NCBI RefSeq assembly: GCF_965284335.1
Contig: NZ_OZ260076.1
DNA: 64,000 nt
Direction: 5' to 3' (one strand)
DNA from: Tabrizicola_A sp965284335
Lineage (GTDB): Bacteria > Pseudomonadota > Alphaproteobacteria > Rhodobacterales > Rhodobacteraceae
Shown here: positions 8,661 through 17,241 of the stretch, one piece after another
Layout of the letters: every line of letters starts with the position of its first letter
Position numbering within the stretch: the stretch's first letter is position 1
Made by a program: the position numbers and the translations under genes
Notes under the pieces: generated by a model
What the model saw: only the letters and a program-made list of their open reading frames with translations
Told to the model about the DNA's origin: nothing
Database searches by the model: none

Positions 8661-8703
8661 CGCCTCCCCTCCCCCTTTGTGGGGAGGGGATGGGGGTGGG
8701 GGC
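8661..8703. repeat. GC-rich palindromic repeat, copy B
   Basis: GCGCCTCCCCTCCCC, a 6-nt apex, GGGGAGGGG, then ATGGGGGTGGGGG. It nearly matches the copies at 26330-26373 (inverted) and 26428-26470. It sits at the end of the converging GT2 gene and resembles REP-type elements. Confidence 0.8.
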
Positions 8704-8708
8704 TTCCG

Positions 8709-9539
8709 TTAGCGCCCGCGCGTCCAGCCTGCGCTTTTGCCACGCCGGACCGCCACCGAGACGGCGGCGTAAACCGCAAAGCCTACCGGGTCTTGTGCGG
8801 CCAGCCCGGCCAGCCTGCCCGCGCCCAAAGGCGCTTTGCCCTCGCGGTCCAACAAACCGGGGTAAAGCCGAGCAATCTCGGCCACCCCGGCATCCTGACG
8901 GCGACGCACGCGGGTCAGTGCGGCAAAGCCCTCGATCATCGGCCAGTCATAAACCCCCGGCACCTGCACCCGTTCCTCGGGCGCAAATTGCAGCCGCACG
9001 AAGGTGTCGTCGGAAATCAGCGCGGGAAAGTCACGCCAGCGGGTGCGACCCTTGGCGTTCACCGCGAAAAGCCCAAAGCCGGGGGCGGTGCTTTGGGCAA
9101 AGGGCAAGCGCTGCCAGAACCGGGCATAGGCGCGGGTGACAAAGCTGCGCGCAGGTGGAATGCGGGGGGTGGCCCCGGCATAGCGGGGCCGGTCAATTTC
9201 CAACGCCAAGGCCAGCTCGGCCATCACCGGCGGCGTCACGATCACATCGGCATCCAGATAGGCCCGCATCGTGCCATTCGCGGCCCGATCGCCTGCGTTC
9301 AGCGCGCCCGGTTTGCCGCCCTCGGCCCGCTCCAGCACCTGAAACCCCCAACCGGCGGCCTTGGCCGCCCCCGCCATCGCCCGGGCCCGTGCGGCGGTGG
9401 CATCGCGGCAGCCATTGGCCACCACCACCACCTCGGCCCCGCCGGGCACTGGGCGGCTGGCGAAAAGCGCGGTCAGGCAGGGGCCGATATAGACCTCTTC
9501 ATTCGACGCAGGCAGGATGACGCTTAGCACCCGTGGCAC
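8709..9539 (-). CDS. Glycosyltransferase family 2
   Basis: 276 residues with a GT-A nucleotide-sugar binding fold. The start MPRVLSVILPASNEEVYIG is typical of GT2. It is followed by VVVVANGCRDAT and the metal-binding DXD-like motif YLDADVIV, with GGKPGALNAG between them. There is no N-terminal membrane segment, so it acts at the cytoplasmic face. The acceptor is unknown. Its start overlaps the end of the SGNH/glycosidase-like gene by 16 nt, placing it as the last gene of that operon and pointing to a shared extracellular glycan. Confidence 0.88.
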   Translation of the reverse strand: MPRVLSVILPASNEEVYIGPCLTALFASRPVPGGAEVVVVANGCRDATAARARAMAGAAKAAGWGFQVLERAEGGKPGALNAGDRAANGTMRAYLDADVIVTPPVMAELALALEIDRPRYAGATPRIPPARSFVTRAYARFWQRLPFAQSTAPGFGLFAVNAKGRTRWRDFPALISDDTFVRLQFAPEERVQVPGVYDWPMIEGFAALTRVRRRQDAGVAEIARLYPGLLDREGKAPLGAGRLAGLAAQDPVGFAVYAAVSVAVRRGKSAGWTRGR

Positions 9540-11962
9540 CCCTTGGCCAAAGCCTGCCAGCGCGGGCTGTCATCGCCCAAATGCCGCAATGCCCCCCAAG
9601 ACCCCCATTTTCCGGGGCTATAGACATCGACAAAGGCATTGAACGGCTGATCCGAGATCAAACGCCAACCCGCCAGCAACTCGCCATATAAGGCGCCCAT
9701 TTCCGGGGCATAGTTCAGCTGGGAAAAGAAAGCCGTCAGCTCCTCATCGTCGATCTGCGCGCCAAAGCCCACCACATGCGTGCCGCCCTCATACATCACC
9801 AAGGCCAGCCCCCGGTCGGCGGCAATGCTGGCGTGATAGGGCAGGGTTTGCCCCAACAGCGTGGTCAGCGTGTCCTCGGTCGCACCGGTGACCGAGCCAT
9901 CGCGCAACTCATCCGCCGCTATGGCATTGGCCAGCGCATAGGGGTTTTCCGGATCGGCATCGCGCGATTGCACCAGCCAGCCTTTGACCGTCAGCGCCTT
10001 GTCATCGGCCCCGAGAAGCGCCGAGAAATAGCCCGTCACCGCATAGGCATCAAAGCTTTCCACCGGGGCTGGGCGGCCTTCGGCGACGACCAAAGGCGCA
10101 TCCAGAATCTGCGCCTCCAGCCCAAGCCAGCCAGTCTGCACCGCAATCACCCGAACCAGCCGCGCAGGATCATCGGCAAAGACCTCGGCCCAGATATCGG
10201 CCACCTCGGCGGCGCGGCGGGCATAGAATTGCACCCAAGTGTTGTCTTGGTTCCACAGCGCCTTGCCCTCAGCCTCGGCCCAATGGGCTTGGGCGAATTG
10301 CCAGTTCCAGACCTCGTTGGAAAACTCGACATGGGCCACAAGACCGGGGTTGAGGTCACGCTCCACCATCTCCGCCCAGACGCGCACCAGCGCATCTTCG
10401 GACAGGTGCGGCAGGGTGAACCACGGGTCGGCCTTCAGCTCATTGGCCAGCGCGATCAGGATTTCCATCGGCACACCGACCCGCGCCCATGTGTAATCGG
10501 CAGGCTTGGGGCGATCCTCGGCCTTCGATAGCGTGCTGTCATTGGTCGCCATCCAGTCCATGAAGCGCAGCCCCTTGGCCCCCGTGATCCGCGCCAGCCA
10601 GTCGGGGTTGAATATCTGGCCCGAGGCCAGCACCTCGGCGCGGTCCTCGCGGACCACCACGATGTTGCGGATCGGGTCAGCCGGATCAATCGCCGTAATG
10701 GTCACGATCACCGCGCCGGCGCCGGGGGTATAGTCAAAAACGATGCGGCCGGGCTGGGCATCCGCCACCACGGCCCGCCCTTCCAGCGCCAGCGTGCCAT
10801 TGCCGTCCCATGTCAGCACATAGCGCCCGGCAACCCCGGCGGCATCTTCGGGCAGGTCGGTCAGGAGCAGCGTGGCGATGGCCGAAAGCTCGGGCGGGAG
10901 CGATTTCGGCCAGCCGTTTTCGTCCAACACCCCCTTGGCGGCCAGATCCTCATGTCCCCAGCCGCCCCATTGGCCGGGCAAATGGCCCACCCAGGGCCGC
11001 GCGGTTTTCATCACATCCAAAAAGGGCTGCTGCACCGACCAGTCATTCACCCCGGCAAGGCCAAAGGCGAGGTTGGGGTTGGTGATTGGCGCAAAGGCGG
11101 GAAGCGCTGCCAGTTCGGCGGCTGCGGCAATCGGGGTGGGATCTGGCGTTGCTTCGGCCACTGTTTCGGGCGCAGGTTGCGCAGCAACCTCTACCTTCGG
11201 CGCCACCTGCGCAGAAAGCGCCGACAGATCCGCCGAAACCGCCGCCCAAGCCACCCGTTGCAAGGCGCGGGCCTGATCGTCGGTCAGATGGGCATCGCGG
11301 CTGACCCAAGCGCGCGTCAGCTTGGCGGGCAGCCCTTCGGGCGATTGGCCGGTGATCGCCGCGACAATGACCATCGACACAAAATACTGCCCCCGGGCGC
11401 TAAGGTGGATATCATCGGAAAACATCGCCTCAAGACTGTCGATCCCCGGCACAGCACCTGCAGCGATCTCATCTTCCAGCCTGCCCAGCGCCTGACCGGC
11501 GGGAATGATCTGCACCCCCGCGCCAGCCGCCGACTGCCACAGGGGCAGATCCTGCACCAGTTGCTCGCGCCACGGCAGGGCCGCGGAATCATCCGACCGC
11601 GCGGGCCAGCCTTCGAACAGATAGACCCGCACATCCGGGTTCGCCTCACGCGCCAGCGTGGCAAATTTGGTCACATTGCCAGCGGTGTCCGACCATTTCA
11701 CATGCTCGGCCACCGGGATGGCTTCGGTCAGGATCAGATGCGAGGCGGGGCGCTCGGCCAATCGCGCCCGCGCATCCACACCTTCGGCATTGGCCGAATT
11801 GTCCCAGTTAAAGGCCAAAGGCGCGCCGTTGATGATCTGGGTTTGCACCGCAGAGGGCCCAAGCCTTTGGCGCAGCGCCGATTCTGTCAGCTCCGGCAGG
11901 CTGCCCCCAAAAAGGCTGTGCCCCACCATCAGCACATCTGCCAGAACCGAAAACACCGACAT
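9524..11962 (-). CDS. Large protein: SGNH-like domain fused to a clan GH-A-like glycosidase domain
   Basis: 812 residues. Residues 1-240 resemble the upstream gene's product: GHS at 14-16 (putative Ser nucleophile) and SDDIHL with Asp183/His186, the SGNH block I and V pattern. An Ala/Pro-rich linker (about 250-285) follows. Residues 290-812 resemble large secreted proteins often annotated as cellulose-binding in Rhodobacteraceae. This part carries EFSNEVWNW (Asn549-Glu550) and VMYEGGTH (Glu725), plausible acid/base and nucleophile of a TIM-barrel glycosidase. No signal peptide is visible. It starts 3 nt after the in-frame TAG of the upstream gene, with AAAGGG as ribosome site. Function is inferred. 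Confidence 0.75.
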   Translation of the reverse strand: MSVFSVLADVLMVGHSLFGGSLPELTESALRQRLGPSAVQTQIINGAPLAFNWDNSANAEGVDARARLAERPASHLILTEAIPVAEHVKWSDTAGNVTKFATLAREANPDVRVYLFEGWPARSDDSAALPWREQLVQDLPLWQSAAGAGVQIIPAGQALGRLEDEIAAGAVPGIDSLEAMFSDDIHLSARGQYFVSMVIVAAITGQSPEGLPAKLTRAWVSRDAHLTDDQARALQRVAWAAVSADLSALSAQVAPKVEVAAQPAPETVAEATPDPTPIAAAAELAALPAFAPITNPNLAFGLAGVNDWSVQQPFLDVMKTARPWVGHLPGQWGGWGHEDLAAKGVLDENGWPKSLPPELSAIATLLLTDLPEDAAGVAGRYVLTWDGNGTLALEGRAVVADAQPGRIVFDYTPGAGAVIVTITAIDPADPIRNIVVVREDRAEVLASGQIFNPDWLARITGAKGLRFMDWMATNDSTLSKAEDRPKPADYTWARVGVPMEILIALANELKADPWFTLPHLSEDALVRVWAEMVERDLNPGLVAHVEFSNEVWNWQFAQAHWAEAEGKALWNQDNTWVQFYARRAAEVADIWAEVFADDPARLVRVIAVQTGWLGLEAQILDAPLVVAEGRPAPVESFDAYAVTGYFSALLGADDKALTVKGWLVQSRDADPENPYALANAIAADELRDGSVTGATEDTLTTLLGQTLPYHASIAADRGLALVMYEGGTHVVGFGAQIDDEELTAFFSQLNYAPEMGALYGELLAGWRLISDQPFNAFVDVYSPGKWGSWGALRHLGDDSPRWQALAKGCHGC

Positions 11963-11965
11963 AGA

Positions 11966-12895
11966 CTACCCTTTCGCGACTCCGGTCGCAGGATAACCTG
12001 TCACCACCTGCCAGACCACCTTTTGCAACGCTTGGGCTGCATCAGGGCCGGGGGGCGTGGCAAGCGTGCCATCGGCGCGGGCGAGTTGGGCGGGCAGGCC
12101 GAGCGGGCTGCGGTGATAAAGCACCGCGTAATGCGTCATGGCGATCAGCCATGCGCCGATGTCATTGAGGTGGATGTCATCGGTAAAGAAATCCTCGCGC
12201 CGGGTCAGGCCGGGCAGCTGGCCCGCCTCGGCGGCGCGCACGGCTGCGGCCATGACTTGGCCGCCGGGGATCACATGGATCACCCCCGCACCAAGACCGG
12301 CCTGTGCGATGGCAGGGCGCAGAACCTGCGCCTCCCACAGCGCGGGCAGGTCGGCGTCGATCCGCTGCAGCCACCCTGCCGGATCGCCCAGCCGGTGCCA
12401 TGTCTCGTAAAGATAAAGCCGCACATCCGGCCGCGCCTTGCGCGCAAGTGCTGCCCAATCGGCCAGCCGGGCGGCACTGTCGTGATAGCGGATGGCGTCC
12501 TTCAACTCAACCATCTCGGTGAACACCACCGCCGGATACTCCCCGCTCTCCAGCGCCTCGCGCACGGGGCGGTGCGCGGGATGGGCGTTTTCTTCGGCAA
12601 AGCCGTTGACCGCGCCTTTCCAGTGATCGCCCAAGGATGACCCCCAGCCCAACTGGCTGTGATGCAGATGCCCCGCCACCTCGGCCAGCATCGCCGGCAT
12701 GTCGCGGCCCACAAGGCTGTGGCCCAGATGATAGGTCTGCATGGGCCCCGTCGGTGGGACCAGGGGCGCGGCAAAGGCGGCCTGCCATTCGGCCTCGGAC
12801 AAGCTCCGCGCCCGGCCGAACCAGGCCCAGGCCGCCGCGCCCAGACCCGCCACCCCGGCTGCGGCAAGGGCCGCCAAGATCATCCGCCGTTCCAT
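11966..12895 (-). CDS. Membrane-anchored SGNH-like hydrolase
   Basis: 309 residues. An N-terminal basic-hydrophobic segment (RRMILAALAAAGVAGLGAAA) predicts export or inner-membrane anchoring. The SGNH pattern follows: LGHS with Ser60, GWGSSLGDHW, FTEMVE, and TDDIHLND with Asp239/His242. It is paralogous to residues 1-240 of the next gene. SGNH proteins near glycosyltransferases often add or remove acyl groups on polysaccharides; the substrate here is unknown. The start at 12895 is chosen for the signal-like segment; the long upstream open frame runs antisense to the saccharopine dehydrogenase gene. Confidence 0.8.
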   Translation of the reverse strand: MERRMILAALAAAGVAGLGAAAWAWFGRARSLSEAEWQAAFAAPLVPPTGPMQTYHLGHSLVGRDMPAMLAEVAGHLHHSQLGWGSSLGDHWKGAVNGFAEENAHPAHRPVREALESGEYPAVVFTEMVELKDAIRYHDSAARLADWAALARKARPDVRLYLYETWHRLGDPAGWLQRIDADLPALWEAQVLRPAIAQAGLGAGVIHVIPGGQVMAAAVRAAEAGQLPGLTRREDFFTDDIHLNDIGAWLIAMTHYAVLYHRSPLGLPAQLARADGTLATPPGPDAAQALQKVVWQVVTGYPATGVAKG

Positions 12896-12985
12896 CGCGG
12901 CCCCCTCTGTTCTTTGGCGACATATCTGGGTATTCAGCCCCCTGATGACCAGAGGTATCTGGCGGGAAAACCGAAGGGGGCACGG

Positions 12986-14035
12986 ATGACACATCTGTGG
13001 GTAAGGGCCGAACAGCGCCCGAATGAGGAACGCGTGGGCCTGACGCCCGAAGGGGCGGCGGCTCTGGTCAAGGCGGGCATCCGGGTGACGGTGGAACGCT
13101 CCTCGGTGCGGGCCATCCCGATTGACGGCTACATCGCCGCAGGCTGCGAGATTGCCGCCGAAAACCTCTGGCCCAAGGCCCCGGCGGACGCGATCATCTT
13201 CGGGCTCAAGGAACTGCCCGAGGATGGCACGCCGCTGACGCATCGCCACATCATGTTCGGCCATGCCTATAAGGGCCAGCCTGCCGGGCAGGTGCTGCTC
13301 AAGCGGTTCAAGGCCGGGGGCGGCACGCTTTATGATCTGGAATATCTGGTGGACACGACCGGACGCCGCGTGGCGGCCTTTGGCTATTGGGCAGGCTATG
13401 CAGGGGCTGCGGTTTCGTTGAAGTGCTGGGCCGCACAGCAGCGCGGCACCATTGCCGGACCGGTGTCGAAATACCCGGGCAAAGACGCGCTTTTGGCTGA
13501 TCTTGCGCGCGACCTCGGCGGGCCTGCCCGCCCGCGCGCCATCATCATCGGTGCCAAGGGCCGCGTTGGCACCGGGGCGGCCGATCTTTGCGCCGCGATG
13601 GGGGTGGAAACCACGCTTTGGGACATGGCCGAAACCGCCAGCGGCGGGCCCTTCCCCAAGGTTTTGCAGCATGAGATCTTCCTCAACTGCATCCTCGCCC
13701 GCCCCGGCTGCCCGGTCTTTGTTCCCGCCAGCGCCAAGACCGATGCGCGCAAGCTGACGGTGATCGGCGATATCGCTTGCGATCCGACCTCGGATTTCTC
13801 GCCGATCAAGGTCTATGACCGGGTCACCGAATGGGGCGAACCGGCGCTGCGGGTGGCGGACAATCCGCCCCTTGATGTGACGGCGATCGACAACCTACCC
13901 TCGATGCTGCCGGTGGAATCCTCGGAAGATTACGCCGCCCAGCTTTTGCCCAGCCTCCTGACGCTCACCGATCTTGGCGCAGGCGTCTGGGGCCGGGCCA
14001 AAGCCGATTTCGATACACACACCTCCGGCCTTTAG
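12986..14035 (+). CDS. Saccharopine dehydrogenase, L-lysine-forming (LYS1-type)
   Basis: 349 residues of the alanine dehydrogenase/transhydrogenase-like fold. The N-terminus LWVRAEQRPNEERVGLTPEGAAAL matches the LYS1 family; FGHAYKGQPAG and GTLYDLEYLVD follow, and a Rossmann region (AIIIGAKGRVGTGAADLC) lies near residue 190. The enzyme interconverts saccharopine with lysine and 2-oxoglutarate using NAD. It is paired with a second saccharopine dehydrogenase-type gene, so lysine catabolism via saccharopine is the likely job. GGGGGCACGG precedes the start. Confidence 0.9.
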   Translation: MTHLWVRAEQRPNEERVGLTPEGAAALVKAGIRVTVERSSVRAIPIDGYIAAGCEIAAENLWPKAPADAIIFGLKELPEDGTPLTHRHIMFGHAYKGQPAGQVLLKRFKAGGGTLYDLEYLVDTTGRRVAAFGYWAGYAGAAVSLKCWAAQQRGTIAGPVSKYPGKDALLADLARDLGGPARPRAIIIGAKGRVGTGAADLCAAMGVETTLWDMAETASGGPFPKVLQHEIFLNCILARPGCPVFVPASAKTDARKLTVIGDIACDPTSDFSPIKVYDRVTEWGEPALRVADNPPLDVTAIDNLPSMLPVESSEDYAAQLLPSLLTLTDLGAGVWGRAKADFDTHTSGL

Positions 14036-14036
14036 G

Positions 14037-14083
14037 CCGATTTCTGAAACAGAAATCGGTCCGGAGTTTGTGTCAAACTCCGG
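14037..14083. repeat. Two tandem 10-bp hairpins between the saccharopine dehydrogenase genes
   Basis: First: CCGATTTCTG, loop AAA, CAGAAATCGG (14037-14059). Second: CCGGAGTTTG, loop TGT, CAAACTCCGG (14061-14083). Both stems are perfect, and they follow the stop codon by one base. No T-tract follows. They may stabilise the upstream mRNA end or set the ratio of the two products. Confidence 0.85.
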
Positions 14084-14107
14084 GTCGCGCAAACTGGGAG
14101 AGAGAAC

Positions 14108-15259
14108 ATGACGATTCATTGGTGCGGCACGGGGCTGTCGTCGGGTCCGGGGTTGCGGCGGCTTTTGGAGGCCGGGCAAAAGGTGGTGGTCTGGAACCGC
14201 ACGGTCGAAAAGGCCCGCGAGGTGGTGGGCGATCTGACCCAAGACATCCGCCCCTACAGCCCTGAGGCGCTGACGGCGGCCCTTGCCCCCGGCGACATCG
14301 CGGTGTCGATGCTGCCCGCCGATCAGCACGTTTCCATCGCCAAGGCTTGCCTTGCCAAGGGCGCGAATTTCGTGTCCTCCTCCTACATCGCGCCGGAAAT
14401 GCGCGCGCTCGACGACGAGTTCCGCGCCAAGGGCCTTGTCTCGGTCAACGAAGTGGGCCTTGACCCCGGCATTGACCATCTGATGGCGCATGATCTGGTG
14501 GCCACTTACCGCGCCTCGCCCGCCTATCACGCGGATAATGTGCTGTCGTTCGTTTCCTATTGCGGTGGCGTGCCGAAAATCCCGAACCCGTTCCGCTATA
14601 AATTCTCTTGGGCCCCGGCAGGCGTGCTCAAGGCCCTGCGCTCGCCCTCGCGCAGCCTCAAAAACTTCAGCGAGTTGCGGGTAAACCGCCCTTGGGACGC
14701 GATCACGCGCTATGATGCGCCCCTGCCGCAGCCTGAAAGCTTTGAGGTCTACCCCAACCGCGACAGCTATCCTTTCATGGAGGATTACCGCTTTGATCCG
14801 GCTTGGAAGGTGCGCGACTTCGTGCGCGGCACCATTCGCCTGAACGGCTGGGCCGAGGCCTGGGGCCCGATCTTCCGCGAGATTGAGGGGCTGGAGGGCA
14901 AGTCGGATGCCGAGATCAACGCCGCGCTGACCGCACGGGCCGAGGCGTTGTTGAAGGAAAACTCCTATGCCCCGGGCGAGCCGGACCGCGTGGTGCTGTT
15001 TGTCAACTTGAAGGCAGAGCGCGACGGGCGGGCGGTGTTCAACCAGACCTGGGCGATGGACGCTTGGGGCGATGCGCGTGGCTCGGCCATGGGGCGGCTG
15101 GTTTCGGTGCCGGTGTCGCTGGCCATCGAGGCGGTGCAGGCCCGCGAATTCCCCGCCGGCGTGCATGCCGCACCCCATGATCCGAAACTCATCGCCAAGT
15201 TCCTCGGCCAAGTGACGCATCTGGCGCAATATATGAGCCGGGTCGACCATCTGACCTGA
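14108..15259 (+). CDS. Saccharopine dehydrogenase-like protein, glutamate-forming type (LYS9-like)
   Basis: 383 residues. The N-terminal nucleotide-binding region reads IHWCGTGLSSGPGLRRLLEAG and VVVWNRTVEKAREV; NEVGLDPGIDHLMAHDLV is the family signature, followed by SYCGGVPKIPNPFRYKFSW. The glutamate-forming enzyme cleaves saccharopine to glutamate and 2-aminoadipate semialdehyde. The GGGAGAGAAC leader gives a good ribosome site. With the LYS1-type gene it would convert lysine to the semialdehyde; the next oxidation step is not in this window. Confidence 0.88.
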   Translation: MTIHWCGTGLSSGPGLRRLLEAGQKVVVWNRTVEKAREVVGDLTQDIRPYSPEALTAALAPGDIAVSMLPADQHVSIAKACLAKGANFVSSSYIAPEMRALDDEFRAKGLVSVNEVGLDPGIDHLMAHDLVATYRASPAYHADNVLSFVSYCGGVPKIPNPFRYKFSWAPAGVLKALRSPSRSLKNFSELRVNRPWDAITRYDAPLPQPESFEVYPNRDSYPFMEDYRFDPAWKVRDFVRGTIRLNGWAEAWGPIFREIEGLEGKSDAEINAALTARAEALLKENSYAPGEPDRVVLFVNLKAERDGRAVFNQTWAMDAWGDARGSAMGRLVSVPVSLAIEAVQAREFPAGVHAAPHDPKLIAKFLGQVTHLAQYMSRVDHLT

Positions 15260-15312
15260 GGGCCAGATCTTTTCGTCGGTCTCCTTTCGGGGGCCGGCGA
15301 AAGCCTCTGGCG

Positions 15313-15335
15313 GGGGTATTTGGGCCAAGATGAAA
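15313..15335. repeat. 23-nt intergenic repeat, copy 2 (inverted relative to copy 1)
   Basis: Exact reverse complement of 3173-3195. It lies in the 212-nt gap between the LYS9-like gene and the heparinase-like gene. Otherwise that gap holds only GC-rich sequence with no convincing promoter or ORF. Confidence 0.8.
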
Positions 15336-15471
15336 CCCCGGGCTGCGGGGGCCAGCCGGCGCGCGGCCAAGACAAAGCCACAATTCGGGCAGGCTATCGC
15401 TTTGGGGTGACATCCGGGGGGCATGCGGCTATGCTTTGGGCCAAGAATGACCCGCGTGGCGGGCAGCCCCA

Positions 15472-17217
15472 ATGAGCAGACATCGCATGGCATCGCGCAG
15501 CACAGGATCCCTGTTGGGCAGCCTCGGCAATCGCTGGGCGATGGCGCGCGCGATGCGGGCACTGCCCGCGCGTGGCTTTGTCGCCCAGCCCGAGCCACGC
15601 AGCATTGGGCTTTATGCCAAAGGGCGGCAGTTGGTTGCCGGAAATGCGCTTTTTGGCGGTCAGGTGGTGGAGCTGAAGGATCAAAGCCTGTGGGACATTG
15701 TGCAGCCAGACCCCGGGCAGGCCGATGACATTCACGGATTTTCTTGGCTGGATGATCTGGCAGCTGTGGGCGACGCGGCAGCGCGGGCGCGGGCGCAGCG
15801 CTGGCTCTGGGACTGGATCGCGCGTTATGGCGGGGGCAAGGGGCCGGGCTGCTCGCCCGATCTGACCGGGCGGCGGCTGATCCGCTGGATCAACCATGCG
15901 CTCTTTGTCCTTAGCGGGCGCGACCGGGCGCAGTCGGATGCCTATTACGCACAGGTCACGGCGCAGACGGTGTTTCTGTCGCGGCGCTGGACATTGGCGG
16001 CCCCCGGCCTGCCCCGATTTGAGGCGCTGGTGGGCTTGGTGTCGGCCAGTCTGGCGCTGGTGGGGATGGAAAAGCTGGTGGCCCCGGCCGTGGCGGCCCT
16101 TGCCGCCGAATGCGGGCGTGAGGTGGATGCGCAAGGCGGTATTCCCACGCGCAATCCCGAAGAATTGCTTGAGGTCTTTACCCTGCTGACATGGGCCGCT
16201 CAGGCCTTGAACGAGGCGGGCCAAACCCCGCCTGAGGCCGTTTTGGATGCGATTGGCCGCATCGCGCCCACCTTGCGGACGCTGCGCCATGCCGATGGGG
16301 GTTTGGCGCGGTTTCACGCTGGCGGGCAGGGTTTGGAGGGGCGGCTTGATCAGGCGCTGGCCGCATCGGGCATAAAGCCTGCGGCCACCAGCGCCCAAGG
16401 GCTGGCCATGGGTTTTGCGCGCCTGCAAGGTGGGCGCACCTCGGTGGTGATTGATGCCAGCGCCCCCCCTGCGGGCCGGGCCAGCGCGCTGGCCCATGCC
16501 TCGACCTTGGCGTTCGAGCTGACCTCGGGGCGCAGGCCCTTGATCGTGTCATGCGGATCGGGCGCGCCTTTTGGGCCGGAATGGCGGCTGGCCGGGCGCG
16601 CCACACCCAGCCATTCCACACTGGCGGTGGACGGGTTTTCCTCGTCACGCTTCAAGCCGGGGGAGGAATTGCTGACCGACCGCGCGATGGTGCATCACCT
16701 CTATCTCGGGGCGGGCGAGGGCGGGCCATACTTTTCGGCCAGCCATGACGGCTGGGCCGCGACGCATGGCCTGTCACATCTGCGCACCCTTACCCTGTCG
16801 TCAGATGGGCGGCGGCTGATTGGCCAAGACAGCCTTTTGGCCATCACCGACACCCAGAAAAACCGATTCGAACAGCTGATGACCGAAAGCCGTTTGGCCG
16901 GGGTTGGCTTTGCCCTACGCTTTCATCTGCACCCGGATGTGGATGCCACCTTGGACATGGGCGGCACCGCCATTTCGATTGCCTTGAAAAGCGGCGAGAT
17001 CTGGGTGTTTCGGCACAATTCGCAGGCAAATCTTGCCTTGGAACCCTCGGTTTACCTGCAAAAAGGGCGGCTCAAGCCGCGTCCGGCGCGTCAGATCGTC
17101 CTTTCAGGCCGTGCAATGGCATTTGAGACCCCAATAGACTGGACCTTGGCCAAGGCACAGGATACTGCGCTGGCCATCCGTGATCTGGACCGTGAGGAGA
17201 TGCCGGTTCCTCTTTAG
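15472..17217 (+). CDS. Heparinase II/III-family protein
   Basis: 581 residues. The N-terminal half is an all-alpha toroid (WLWDWIARYGGGKGPGCSPDLTGRRLIRWINHAL). The C-terminal half is the heparinase II/III beta-sandwich, with VVIDASAPPAG, PLIVSCGSG, STLAVDGFSSS and HDGWAATHGLSHLRTLTL. The family are polysaccharide lyases; in alphaproteobacteria such genes often sit directly before purH without a known substrate. No clear signal peptide is visible at the chosen start, although MARAMRALPARGF is moderately hydrophobic. Confidence 0.88.
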   Translation: MSRHRMASRSTGSLLGSLGNRWAMARAMRALPARGFVAQPEPRSIGLYAKGRQLVAGNALFGGQVVELKDQSLWDIVQPDPGQADDIHGFSWLDDLAAVGDAAARARAQRWLWDWIARYGGGKGPGCSPDLTGRRLIRWINHALFVLSGRDRAQSDAYYAQVTAQTVFLSRRWTLAAPGLPRFEALVGLVSASLALVGMEKLVAPAVAALAAECGREVDAQGGIPTRNPEELLEVFTLLTWAAQALNEAGQTPPEAVLDAIGRIAPTLRTLRHADGGLARFHAGGQGLEGRLDQALAASGIKPAATSAQGLAMGFARLQGGRTSVVIDASAPPAGRASALAHASTLAFELTSGRRPLIVSCGSGAPFGPEWRLAGRATPSHSTLAVDGFSSSRFKPGEELLTDRAMVHHLYLGAGEGGPYFSASHDGWAATHGLSHLRTLTLSSDGRRLIGQDSLLAITDTQKNRFEQLMTESRLAGVGFALRFHLHPDVDATLDMGGTAISIALKSGEIWVFRHNSQANLALEPSVYLQKGRLKPRPARQIVLSGRAMAFETPIDWTLAKAQDTALAIRDLDREEMPVPL

Positions 17218-17241
17218 GTCCCCCTGTAAGGTGCGCCTGCC

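Noticed and set aside
8523..8708. CRISPR-like array in the G/C-rich repeats
   Set aside because: Copies are palindromic, irregular in spacing and dispersed; no spacers or cas genes are present.
11966..13672. Long extension (259 extra codons) of the SGNH gene into the saccharopine dehydrogenase region
   Set aside because: The extra part is antisense to a clear gene; the signal-anchor and homology begin at 12895.
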